A DNA stretch of 64,000 nt. It comes from UBA5158 sp963692955. Lineage in GTDB: Bacteria; Pseudomonadota; Gammaproteobacteria; DSM-16500. Numbering within the stretch: position 1 is the first letter of the stretch; every line of letters begins with the position of its first letter. This document shows positions 43,379 to 51,406 of the stretch, piece by piece. Made by a program: the position numbers and the translations under genes. The DNA lies in assembly GCA_963692955.1 (NCBI GenBank), contig OY843587.1, positions 2,418,001-2,482,000 on the forward strand, given 5' to 3'. A model generated the notes under the pieces. It was given only the letters and a program-made list of their open reading frames with translations, made no database searches and was not told the DNA's origin.

Positions 43379-43406
43379 GATATCTTCCATTTAAAAAATT
43401 AAATTC

Positions 43407-43592
43407 TTAGTGAACTTCATACAGGAGAAGAACACCTAGCAGCATACTCAATAAACCAAACAAATGTAAGGAGCGGTCGCTTTGTATCAACATTTGCTGC
43501 AGCGCGCGGCGCCACAAACGCGGCGATAAAAATGGTAAAAAACCTTCAAAAATAAATACTAACGCCACGCCAATTAAAAAAAATTGCCACAT
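43407..43592 (-). CDS. yjeT: DUF2065 small inner-membrane protein
   Basis: A 61-residue protein with two hydrophobic helices (FFLIGVALVFIFEGFLPFL and LFGLLSMLLGVLLLYEV) around a basic loop SPRLWRRALQQML. This is the DUF2065 pattern of YjeT, which always neighbours hflC and purA in many Gammaproteobacteria. Its function is unknown; location suggests a link to the HflKC-FtsH complex. It lies 3 bp after hflC and 28 bp before purA. Confidence 0.9.
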   Translation of the reverse strand: MWQFFLIGVALVFIFEGFLPFLSPRLWRRALQQMLIQSDRSLHLFGLLSMLLGVLLLYEVH

Positions 43593-43595
43593 AAC

Positions 43596-44528
43596 TTACT
43601 TCTTCACGGCAGCATTTGCAGCGACCGCGGGCGCAGGCGCGCCCATGCCGTGAAAATAATTAAAGAATTGGCCGTCAGGTTTCAAAATTAAGAAATCATT
43701 CTTGCTATGGAAGCTCTGTGTGTACGCTTCTAAACTGCGGTAGAAAGAATAAAACTTAGGATCAGCGCTGAACGCTTTCGCGAACACCAACGCCGCTTGT
43801 TGATCGCCTAACGCGCGGGCTTGCGCGCCGCGCAGTAACGCTTCCGCTTTGATGACGGTGGCTTTCTGGTCGGCGAGCGCTTTGATTTCTTCGGATTTTT
43901 CTAAACCTTCCGCGCGCTTGGCTTCGGCGAATTGTTTGCGTTCCGTCGCCATGCGTTTGAACACCGAATCCATAATTTCTTGCGGCAACGTGATTTGCTG
44001 AATTTGCACGTCTATCACTTCGATGCCTTGATTTTTGCCGATGCCGTTGGCTTGGTCTTTAATCGCGGTCATCATGTTAGTGCGATCAGTGGAGACGGCT
44101 TCGTCGCTAGTCCGTTTACCGTACTCGGCGCGCACGATATCGTTGATGCGTTGCTCTAATAAATTTTCCGCCCAACTAATACTGCCGCTCGTGCTGGTGT
44201 AAAAACGCGGTAAATCGTTGATGCGCCATTTCGCGAAATATTCGACTAACAAATAAGTTTGTTCTTTCGTCACGACGACGAGCGGCTGCGATGACGGCGT
44301 CGCCAACTGCTGCATGCGCGTGTCAAAAATTCTGACGTGATCAATGAACGGTAATTTGAAATGTAAACCCGGCTCTGACACGTCGGCGGTGTGGTCGCCG
44401 TTGCTGACGATTTTTCCTAATCGTAACACCAGCGCGCTTTCGCCTTGGTTCACGGTGAACGCCGTCAACATGCATAACAAGATAACGCCGGCGACGACCA
44501 GGGCGGTGATTATTTTAGATGGTGCCAT
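43596..44528 (-). CDS. hflC: HflC, FtsH protease modulator (SPFH family)
   Basis: Inner-membrane protein that with HflK forms a large cage around FtsH and modulates its proteolysis. The 310 residues have an N-terminal membrane helix (IITALVVAGVILLCMLTAF), the SPFH/band 7 domain starting NQGESALVLRLGK, RIFDTRMQQL, the NDIVRAEYGKRTSDE segment, and a coiled-coil Ala/Glu-rich region (AKRAEGLEKSEEIKALADQK). Its ATG overlaps the hflK stop by one base, so translation is probably coupled. E. coli HflC is 334 residues. Confidence 0.95.
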   Translation of the reverse strand: MAPSKIITALVVAGVILLCMLTAFTVNQGESALVLRLGKIVSNGDHTADVSEPGLHFKLPFIDHVRIFDTRMQQLATPSSQPLVVVTKEQTYLLVEYFAKWRINDLPRFYTSTSGSISWAENLLEQRINDIVRAEYGKRTSDEAVSTDRTNMMTAIKDQANGIGKNQGIEVIDVQIQQITLPQEIMDSVFKRMATERKQFAEAKRAEGLEKSEEIKALADQKATVIKAEALLRGAQARALGDQQAALVFAKAFSADPKFYSFYRSLEAYTQSFHSKNDFLILKPDGQFFNYFHGMGAPAPAVAANAAVKK

Positions 44529-45766
44529 TATTTATCCTCTGTAGCGTCGGTTTGATTCAGTGTCGCTTGCTTGCTCGCTAAATATGAATACGGTTGCGGC
44601 GACGGTTCATCTTTTTCGTGACTACGTTCCGCATCGAGCATTTTATCCAGCGGCAGATACAACATGTTATTGCTGCCGGTGTTCGCGTCGATTAACACTT
44701 TACTGCTATTTTGCAGCATGTTTTGCAGCGCTTCGAGATACATGCGCTCGCGCGTTAAGTCAGGATAAGATTTATAGACCGACAACAGCGCTTGGTACTT
44801 CGCGATTTCAGCTTGCGCGACCAAGACCGCTTGCTGTTCATACGCATTCGCGTCGGCGAGTGTACGCGCGGCTACACCTTGCGCCAACGGCACGACTTTA
44901 CTCGCGTAAGCTTGCGCTTGTTGAATGTAGGTCGCTTTGTCTTGATCGGCGCGGTTCACGTCGTTGAACGCCGCTTGCACTTGCTCCGGCGCGGTCACGC
45001 GGCGTAACGTCACGGCGGTGACTTCTAAACCGGCGTGATAAGCGCCTAACACTTGTTTGGTGCGCTCTAGTACCGCGGAGCTTAACATTTCACGTCCCGT
45101 CGTTAAGACGTCGTCTAATTTCATTCTGCCTACGACTTCAGATAAAGCGCCGGCGGCGACTTCGGTGATCGTGTTATCGGGATCCACCACGTTAAATAAA
45201 TAATCGCGCGGCTCGCTAATGCGGTATTGCACGGTCATTTCGACGTCGACAAGATTTTTAGATTTATCTGAGGTGTCACTCGCATCGACGTTATTCGTGG
45301 TCGTTTTAACTGGAATAAGTTGGTTGGGTAAATCGCCTTGCTCAGAAGATTTCGTTAAAAAATTTCCTTGCAGTGAAAACGAATTGATTTTTTGCACGTC
45401 CACCAAATATTTCGTATCGATAAAACGCGCCATCCAATGCAAACCGGAATTCAACGTATCCGAGTAAGAACCAAAGCGTAAAATCACCGCCTGCTCGGCC
45501 GGGTTCACGATTATCAAACCGGATAACACCCAAGCGATAACCAGCAGTAGCGCCGCGAGACCTAAGCCAAAACCATACTCCTTCGCGCTGGACGGTTGCC
45601 AATTGCCGCCGCCGCCGGACTTATTCATTTTTAAATGTAAAAGTGACCGCAGCTTAGCGATAAACTCGCCAATGATTTTATCGATGTCGGGGGGGCCCTG
45701 ATTTTTATTATTACTGCCCCATGGGTCTTGCTTGTCACCATCTCCACCGGGCTTATTCCACGCCAT
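44528..45766 (-). CDS. hflK: HflK, FtsH protease modulator (SPFH family)
   Basis: Partner of HflC in the FtsH-regulating membrane complex. I start at ATG 45766 (MAWNKPGGDGDKQDPWG), which matches family starts and has GGAG 6 nt upstream; a longer in-frame opening to 45880 has no support. Features are a Gly/Asn/Asp-rich cytoplasmic lead, a membrane helix (ALLLVIAWVLSGLIIV) at about residue 80, the band 7 domain (NPAEQAVILRFGSYSDTLNSG), and an Ala/Gln-rich coiled coil (QAQAYASKVVPLAQGVAART). At 412 residues it is close to E. coli HflK (419). hflX should precede it but an unrelated divergent gene now sits between. Confidence 0.95.
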   Translation of the reverse strand: MAWNKPGGDGDKQDPWGSNNKNQGPPDIDKIIGEFIAKLRSLLHLKMNKSGGGGNWQPSSAKEYGFGLGLAALLLVIAWVLSGLIIVNPAEQAVILRFGSYSDTLNSGLHWMARFIDTKYLVDVQKINSFSLQGNFLTKSSEQGDLPNQLIPVKTTTNNVDASDTSDKSKNLVDVEMTVQYRISEPRDYLFNVVDPDNTITEVAAGALSEVVGRMKLDDVLTTGREMLSSAVLERTKQVLGAYHAGLEVTAVTLRRVTAPEQVQAAFNDVNRADQDKATYIQQAQAYASKVVPLAQGVAARTLADANAYEQQAVLVAQAEIAKYQALLSVYKSYPDLTRERMYLEALQNMLQNSSKVLIDANTGSNNMLYLPLDKMLDAERSHEKDEPSPQPYSYLASKQATLNQTDATEDK

Positions 45767-46017
45767 AGCGCACTCCAAATTTAGCATTTTATTAGTAAAA
45801 AGCGATTCTAGAGGGCAATGCGGCGGGATGCAAATTTTTCGCCATCTATTTTTGCCAGGGAATATTTCCAGGATTTTCAACGAATTGACATTAGCGCAAA
45901 ATAAACTCTGTTAAGATGACCTGGCAAAATAAAATTTGTTTACCATTTTATGCGGGAAAATAGTACAATGATTTCCCATAAATTCTAATAACTAATAATT
46001 AGCGAGACGAGGTGAGC

Positions 46018-47283
46018 ATGTCAGTTTCAAGCAACCGTCAAATCATTCTAGATGAACACCCAACGCTTAGCATCGTCGGCCATGCTAACGACGCGGTCGA
46101 ATTAGGTTTGTTCGCGAGTATTTTTGCCGCTCTGACCCAAACACTGGAAGGCCCCGCGCGCTATTTTGTTTTACCTTCAGCGTTAGCGATGGATTGCGTG
46201 CGCGGCCTCGTCGCCCTTTATAATTTAGTGAATTCTTACAATCGTAACCTCAACAAATATTCTAAATTTATTCTCGAAGTTTTTAAAATCGCCACGGTCG
46301 GCACGGCTATCATTGGCTCGTTGATCGGTGTGGTGGCGATTGCGGCGATCACGCCGTTTTTATTTATTGGCGCGTTGGGTTTGAACGCACTTTATCATGG
46401 CGCGAAAAGTTTTTTTCACGGCTATAAGTGGGCTACCGCGAAAGGCCCGCATGGCAAAGAGCATCACAAACAAGAATTCCTCAGTAATTTTACCTCCACG
46501 CTAACGGGCGTGATTGCAGTCATCGCGATTACTTTACTGTTAGCGGTGAAACCCGAATTGGGAATTTTTAAAAGTATCGCCGCTTATGGTACTGCGGTGG
46601 CATTAGGTGTTAGCGGTTTATATAGTGCTATGCAAGCTTATCGCGCTAAGAAAGCCAAGGATAAAATCCTCAATGAGCGACCGATTAATGCGCCGTCCGT
46701 GTCCGTTGCGCCTGTTATCAAACAAGAGATTACGCTTGCCCACCCGAATAATCATTCGCGCCCAACAAAAAAAGTAATCTTTAAGGGACATCTTTTGAAT
46801 GAGTATCCTGACGATTTAGTTCACGGATTACTTTCGCTGTCTCAAAACACTGCGCAGACTAAGATTAAAGATTTGTTAGAAGAAAAAATCGGCGTATTGG
46901 ATCACTCAGTCGACTCGATCAACTTTTTTCTCAATAATAAACGTAAATTGAAATCAGAATTCTTACGGCACTTATACACCATCATGGCGGGACAGGAAGC
47001 CTATACCGGCCCAGTTACCAACACCCGTATCGCATCGCCCATCGCATTGATCGCGTATATGGAAAAACATTATAAAATTCACGATGTGTTTAGTTCATTC
47101 CTTTCTGAAGTCGGCGAAGTGCAAAAATTATTTTTATTGTGCGACGCGTATTTCAATAAATATAACCCAACCGTTACACCACACCCTGATCACGCTATCT
47201 ATGGGAAAGGCCCTGACATCGGGGACGAGGCAGATAATGCTTACCGACAAAGCTCAGGTCATCGTAATCCCGTACCTATGTAA
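46018..47283 (+). CDS. Multi-pass membrane protein of unknown function, effector candidate
   Basis: Not recognised. ATG 46018 is preceded by GAGG at the right distance. The 421 residues begin with a soluble lead (MSVSSNRQIILDEHPTLSIV), followed by hydrophobic regions at about residues 40-75, 90-120 (VGTAIIGSLIGVVAIAAITP) and 150-200 (GVIAVIAITLLLAV; AYGTAVALGVSGLYSAMQAY). A soluble helical C-terminal half then ends in a polar tail. There is no classical signal peptide. It sits on the opposite strand between hflX and hflK, which are neighbours in most relatives, and its stop is 5 bp from the hflX stop. This insertion into a conserved cluster and the effector-like design suggest lineage-specific acquisition. 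A PmrA-like box was not found upstream. Confidence 0.75.
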   Translation: MSVSSNRQIILDEHPTLSIVGHANDAVELGLFASIFAALTQTLEGPARYFVLPSALAMDCVRGLVALYNLVNSYNRNLNKYSKFILEVFKIATVGTAIIGSLIGVVAIAAITPFLFIGALGLNALYHGAKSFFHGYKWATAKGPHGKEHHKQEFLSNFTSTLTGVIAVIAITLLLAVKPELGIFKSIAAYGTAVALGVSGLYSAMQAYRAKKAKDKILNERPINAPSVSVAPVIKQEITLAHPNNHSRPTKKVIFKGHLLNEYPDDLVHGLLSLSQNTAQTKIKDLLEEKIGVLDHSVDSINFFLNNKRKLKSEFLRHLYTIMAGQEAYTGPVTNTRIASPIALIAYMEKHYKIHDVFSSFLSEVGEVQKLFLLCDAYFNKYNPTVTPHPDHAIYGKGPDIGDEADNAYRQSSGHRNPVPM

Positions 47284-47288
47284 TAGGA

Positions 47289-48539
47289 CTAGCGGAATAG
47301 TTTTTCTAATTCCACTTTTGGCATTCTTACCTCAATGTGAAAATTGCCATCGTCATCGATGGACTCGGAGAGCACCGCTTCGAGTTCATATAACACCGCG
47401 CGCAATTTAGCTTGCTCGGGTGTTAAAACCAGCTGGCGGCGCACCAAATCTTCGCCCAACGCTTTTAACATCACCGCGTCTAATTCCGCCATGCCTAAAT
47501 TTTCTTGCGCGGAGATCCACACGCGTAAGCGCGGTTCCGCGGCGTTGAGATCGGCGTGCGCGTCTATGCCTTTACACAAATCTATTTTGTTGAACACCAT
47601 GACTTGACGGACATTGGCGGCGTCGATGCTTTCTAACACGGCATTGACTTCCGCGATATTTTCTGCGGCGCGCGCGTCATTGAAATCGACGACGTGCAAT
47701 AACAAATCCGCTTCGCAAACTTCTTGCAGCGTCGCGCGAAACGCTTCGATGAGATCGTGCGGTAAATGCCGGATAAAACCGACGGTGTCCGCGATGATGA
47801 CGGGCCCGAGTTCCGCTAATTGCATGCGCCGTAACGTAGGATCAAGCGTTGCGAATAACTGATCTGCGACTAATACGTCAGCGCCGGTTAAACGGTTAAA
47901 CAAAGTGGATTTCCCCGCGTTGGTGTAGCCAACGAGCGCGACAGTGGGAATAATAGCTTTTTTACGGGATTGTCGGCCTTGTTCGCGCTGCTTGCGTACT
48001 TTCGCCAAACGCTGCGTGATTAATTTAATGCGCTTACGGATTAACCGTCGATCGGTTTCTAATTGCGTTTCACCCGGGCCGCGCAAACCGATGCCGCCGC
48101 GTTGTCTTTCTAAGTGCGTCCAACCGCGCACGAGACGGGTGGACATATGTTTCAACAAAGCTAACTCGACTTGCAGTTGACCTTCAAAACTCCGCGCGCG
48201 CTGCGCGAAAATATCGAGAATTAGTCCGGTACGATCGCAGACGCGGCACTGTAGTAAGCGCTCTAAGTTGCGTTCTTGTGCGGGTGTGAGCGGGTGATTA
48301 AATAACACTAATTCGGCTTTGTTAGCGGCGACAATCGCACGAATTTCTTCGGCTTTACCCGTGCCAACAAAATATTTTGGATCGGGCGCGTGCCGGAAGC
48401 CAGTCACAATTTCAATGGGATTTGCGCCGGCAGAAGCGACCAAGTCTTTAAACTCAGCTAAATCTTCCTGCATGCTACCAGTTGGAAAATCGAGATGAAC
48501 TAATATTGCAGCTTCACCGCCTTCTGGGCGATCGATCAA
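47289..48539 (-). CDS. hflX: GTPase HflX
   Basis: Ribosome-splitting GTPase that rescues stalled 70S under heat stress. TTG 48539 is the start: the protein then aligns with E. coli from its first residues (MFDR against (M)IDR), and GAGG lies 8 nt upstream. The 416 residues contain the HflX N-terminal domain (ILVHLDFPTGSMQEDLAEF, PKYFVGTGKAEEI, LTPAQERNLER), the glycine loop GGIGLRGPGETQLETDRR, G1 GYTNAGKSTLFN, G3 DTVGFIRHLPH and G4 NKIDL. It reads in the same direction as hfq, 85 bp upstream, as in the E. coli cluster. Confidence 0.96.
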   Translation of the reverse strand: MIDRPEGGEAAILVHLDFPTGSMQEDLAEFKDLVASAGANPIEIVTGFRHAPDPKYFVGTGKAEEIRAIVAANKAELVLFNHPLTPAQERNLERLLQCRVCDRTGLILDIFAQRARSFEGQLQVELALLKHMSTRLVRGWTHLERQRGGIGLRGPGETQLETDRRLIRKRIKLITQRLAKVRKQREQGRQSRKKAIIPTVALVGYTNAGKSTLFNRLTGADVLVADQLFATLDPTLRRMQLAELGPVIIADTVGFIRHLPHDLIEAFRATLQEVCEADLLLHVVDFNDARAAENIAEVNAVLESIDAANVRQVMVFNKIDLCKGIDAHADLNAAEPRLRVWISAQENLGMAELDAVMLKALGEDLVRRQLVLTPEQAKLRAVLYELEAVLSESIDDDGNFHIEVRMPKVELEKLFR

Positions 48540-48624
48540 TAGCGTGTCCTCACAAAATTAATTGGAAATAAAACTTCTCGCAAAAAATACGATTTTGAAA
48601 GAAGTTGTTTCCAACTATACCGCG

Positions 48625-48933
48625 TTATTCTTTGGCGGGCGTACCGTTAGTACCATTGCTACCATTGGTGCCGTTAGTGCCGTTCGTGCTGCTAGCGCCG
48701 CCGTTGTTGCCATATTCTAAAGGAGAAGAAACATTACGCGCGGGTACGACCGTCGAAATAGCATGTTTGTAAACCATTTGGCTCACCGTGTTTTTAAGCA
48801 ATACTACGAACTGATCGAACGACTCCACTAAGCCTTGCAACTTGATGCCGTTAACTAAATAAATCGAAACAGGTATCTTCTCTTTACGTAATGTATTCAA
48901 GAAAGGATCTTGTAATGAGGGCCCTTTTGTCAT
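48625..48933 (-). CDS. hfq: RNA chaperone Hfq with an Asn-Gly-Thr repeat tail
   Basis: Hexameric Sm-like protein that pairs small RNAs with mRNAs. I start at MTKGPSLQDPFLN (ATG 48933, GGAG 9 nt upstream), matching family starts. The Sm1 motif VSIYLVNGIKLQGLVESFD and Sm2 motif KNTVSQMVYKHAISTVVP are intact, including the YKHAIST distal-to-rim residues. The C-terminus is unusual: after SSPLEYGNNGG it turns into SSTNGTNGTNGSNGTNGTPA, a low-complexity tail. Total is 102 residues, the same as E. coli. It lies upstream of hflX as expected, but miaA, its usual upstream neighbour, is 13 kb away. Confidence 0.96.
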   Translation of the reverse strand: MTKGPSLQDPFLNTLRKEKIPVSIYLVNGIKLQGLVESFDQFVVLLKNTVSQMVYKHAISTVVPARNVSSPLEYGNNGGASSTNGTNGTNGSNGTNGTPAKE

Positions 48934-49199
48934 TTTTTTATTCTCCATTTTAATTATCTTCAAATCCTAAAAAGCGCTAATATTGATAGGTATAATATGC
49001 CTATACAAGCAAAGTTTCGAGAATATCGAATAAGTATTCATCAATCAAGACAATCCGCTTCCTACCCAACATAAAAACTTTATTATTATTAGCCATTTAA
49101 ATAAAACCCTTTAAAAATAAGTAGATGAAATAGCAAGATACTGTGCAATAATTATGTTATATTTGATTTCAATTCTTTTTTTATTCTTAAAGATACGCT

Positions 49200-49967
49200 A
49201 TGGAAAAACAACTCGGCAAAACATGCGTCGCCTGCGGTTTACAAAAACCGATGAGCGCTTTTCTCCAAATTACCGGCCCCGAAGGCAGTAGTTATGGAAA
49301 CGTTTGCTCGACTTGCCGCGGCAGTGGTTTGGGTAAAAAAATTACTATCGCTCCCATCGAAGATGAACACTCCTCCAGTTCCACCGGTTTAAAAATCGAT
49401 GCGAAGGCTAAGCAACAAATCGACCGCATGAAAAAATTAAATGCCGACGAGAAGGAAGTGAAGGAACACAAAGAAGAACAAAAAAATGAAACTGAATTAC
49501 AAGAAAAATTAGAACGCAAAGAAATCAAAGCGGAAGAAGAAAAAAATCACCGCCTGAATTTTATCGAAAAGAAAAAAGATAGTTTTTTAAATTATAAAAG
49601 TAAACCCGCCGCTAGCTTGCCGCCGAAGACCGCGCAGCAGAAAGCGAATGAGCAACACATCGCGTTAGATAAATCCGCGCAAGTTGAGATAACCAATAAA
49701 TCGGAAGTCGCGAAAGCGGAAGACATTTCCAAAGGCATCAATCTTGGCACGACCTTCGTGGATTCAGTGACCGGCGAAATAAAATACCATAGCGCGGAAT
49801 TTTTAAAGATGCGCGCCTGGCTAGGCAACAGTGCGGCTATCAATACGATCGAACGCCAATTTCTTTCGAAAAAAGCGTCGCATATGCAAAACCCTTCCGC
49901 GGAAGATAAACTGGTGGAATTTCTCGACGAAACGTTCGAACCGAATAAACCGAAAACCAGACGTTAG
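49200..49967 (+). CDS. Zinc-ribbon plus coiled-coil protein of unknown function
   Basis: Not recognised as a named family. The first 40 residues hold a CxxC...CxxC pair (TCVACGLQKPMSAF and NVCSTCRGSG), a probable zinc ribbon. Residues about 70-130 are a strongly charged Lys/Glu coiled coil (KKLNADEKEVKEHKEEQKNE). The last third is soluble, with GTTFVDSVTGEIKYHSAEFLKMR and a basic end KPKTRR. No signal peptide or membrane helix. It converges on icmQ and overlaps its 3' end by 4 bp. Position beside icmQ suggests a lineage gene of the secretion locus, possibly an effector, but that is inference. Confidence 0.75.
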   Translation: MEKQLGKTCVACGLQKPMSAFLQITGPEGSSYGNVCSTCRGSGLGKKITIAPIEDEHSSSSTGLKIDAKAKQQIDRMKKLNADEKEVKEHKEEQKNETELQEKLERKEIKAEEEKNHRLNFIEKKKDSFLNYKSKPAASLPPKTAQQKANEQHIALDKSAQVEITNKSEVAKAEDISKGINLGTTFVDSVTGEIKYHSAEFLKMRAWLGNSAAINTIERQFLSKKASHMQNPSAEDKLVEFLDETFEPNKPKTRR

Positions 49968-50539
49968 TTCCCGGCTTTTTTTACTAAATTACCTTCTTCA
50001 TCCAAGTTGTAGTTAATCTCGTTATGGGTAAAAGAAACGATGCGGTCGAAACGCAACGCGCCTTCTTTCACTCGGATGATGGGGCTATCGAACGCGTCCT
50101 TCGTTCCGGTCGGCACGATCATATCTTGCTTGACGATGACGGCTAAATACCCGTGCTGCACTTTATTCGCTTTGTTGCGTATGAGCAAATCGATTTCGGC
50201 GTAGTTCGCGTAGAGCGGTCGGTTGATGCTATATTCGTAAAGTAATTTGGGCGTTAACATTTTTTGCCAGCTGGAAACGAGTATGCCTTGCGCGTTGTAA
50301 AGGTAAATAAAAATAATCGCCTCACCTTCACTCAAGCCGCCGCCCGCTTCTTTGGCTTTCGCAGGCTCGGTGGCTTTCGCGTGTTTTTCCAGTTGATCGA
50401 GTAACGCGTGTAAGCGGTCGCGCACGAAACGGAACCGGTCGGCGATGTCATATTTTTTTCGTAATTCTTCATCGTGCTTTGTAGCGTCACGGATTAATTC
50501 GATTAGTTTTAATTTTTGTTCTCTATCATCGTTAGACAT
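49964..50539 (-). CDS. icmQ: IcmQ-like Dot/Icm type IVB secretion protein
   Basis: IcmQ is a small cytosolic, membrane-associating component of the Dot/Icm system; in Legionella its C-terminal domain binds NAD and IcmR keeps it soluble. The 191 residues equal the length of Legionella IcmQ. The C-terminal half matches my memory of that protein: IFIYLYNAQGILVSSWQKML against IFIALYSSDGTNLQSWERI; SINRPLYANYAEIDLLIRNK against SRPIYAEEDDVKNVIRTK; then KVQHGYLAVIVKQDMI and RFDRIVSFTHNEINYN. The N-terminal domain is helical and charged. A small gene lies 69 bp upstream in the same direction, where the IcmR-type partner is found. icmP and icmO are not next to it. A profile search would confirm. Confidence 0.85.
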   Translation of the reverse strand: MSNDDREQKLKLIELIRDATKHDEELRKKYDIADRFRFVRDRLHALLDQLEKHAKATEPAKAKEAGGGLSEGEAIIFIYLYNAQGILVSSWQKMLTPKLLYEYSINRPLYANYAEIDLLIRNKANKVQHGYLAVIVKQDMIVPTGTKDAFDSPIIRVKEGALRFDRIVSFTHNEINYNLDEEGNLVKKAGN

Positions 50540-50608
50540 TGCGTGTTAACTCACCAAGATCGTTGCAAAGATAATTCATTATAATGAAACTAATGAGACA
50601 AAATCACT

Positions 50609-50833
50609 CTAAAACTCATCATCATTTTCAGCGGAAGTTGGTTCGTCTAAGGTGCGGCTTCTGGCATCTAACTCTTTAGCGATTTCTGTTAAATATAAAA
50701 CTGTTTTACCCGGGCCTCCTGCTTGTGGGGGGGCCGCGTTTTGCAATCCGGTCGCTAAACCCAGCGCGTGTTTTGCGATGTCTTTTAAAACTGTTTTGGT
50801 CGCTGCTTTTAACGCTTGAACATCACTACTCAT
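50609..50833 (-). CDS. Putative FIR protein (functional homologue of IcmR)
   Basis: ATG 50833 is chosen because AGGAG lies 8 nt before it; GTG 50851 is the longer option. The 74-residue protein is small and helical (VQALKAATKTVLKDIAKHAL), with a Pro/Gly hinge (NAAPPQAGGPG), a second helix (KTVLYLTEIAKELDARSR) and an acidic end. No sequence family is recognised. In Legionella and Coxiella the gene directly upstream of icmQ encodes IcmR or a FIR protein, a rapidly diverging group that binds IcmQ despite little sequence similarity. Position, size and helical content all fit, but function is inferred from location alone. Confidence 0.6.
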   Translation of the reverse strand: MSSDVQALKAATKTVLKDIAKHALGLATGLQNAAPPQAGGPGKTVLYLTEIAKELDARSRTLDEPTSAENDDEF

Positions 50834-50931
50834 TATATTCACTCCTCGCACTTTTTATGTGTCTGATTTTATTATGAACTTAAATCAGATGTTTTATTAT
50901 TGTTATTATCCTCTAAGCATAGCACATGGCT

Positions 50932-51396
50932 TTATGGTAATAGCTGAAAATTACTTTGCCGCCAAGCCTCATAAACCACGACCGCCACCGCGTTGGAAAG
51001 ATTCAAACTGCGGGAAGTCGGTACCATCGGCAGTCTAAGCACCTGCCCAGCCGGAAATGTCTCTAGTAACTCTTTTGGCAAACCTCTGGTTTCTGGGCCG
51101 AACAGAAAAACATCGCCAATCTGAAAATCGACTTCATTATAATGGCGTTTGCCGTGGGTGGAACAGGCAAAAATGCGCTTGTCCTGCATGGCCTCGGTAA
51201 AACGCGCGTAATTTTCGTAATGTTTGATTTCGGCCCAAGCGTGATAATCTAAACCGGCGCGCTGCAATTGTTTATCGTCGGGCGCAAAGCCCAGCGGATG
51301 AATCAAATGCAACAACACACCGGTGTTAGCGCAAAGACGAATGATGTTGCCGGTATTGGGTGGAATTTCGGGTTGATATAAAGCGACATGGAACAC
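50932..51396 (-). CDS. trmL: tRNA (cytidine/uridine-34-2'-O)-methyltransferase
   Basis: SPOUT-family enzyme that methylates the wobble ribose of tRNA-Leu species (CAA and UAA in E. coli) with S-adenosylmethionine. The 154 residues carry the trefoil-knot motifs: IPPNTGNIIRLCANTG near the start, FLFGPETRGLP in the middle, and RLPMVPTSRSLNLSNAVAVV near the end. E. coli TrmL is 157 residues. The GTG start has AAAGG 7 nt upstream. It begins 10 bp after the mlaA stop on the same strand, so the two are probably co-transcribed. Confidence 0.95.
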   Translation of the reverse strand: MFHVALYQPEIPPNTGNIIRLCANTGVLLHLIHPLGFAPDDKQLQRAGLDYHAWAEIKHYENYARFTEAMQDKRIFACSTHGKRHYNEVDFQIGDVFLFGPETRGLPKELLETFPAGQVLRLPMVPTSRSLNLSNAVAVVVYEAWRQSNFQLLP

Positions 51397-51406
51397 GTTA
51401 ATACCT

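Noticed and set aside
45767..45880. An N-terminal extension of HflK.
   Set aside because: The family start MAWNKPGG at 45766 has its own GGAG site, and the extension is not protein-like or conserved in known HflK.
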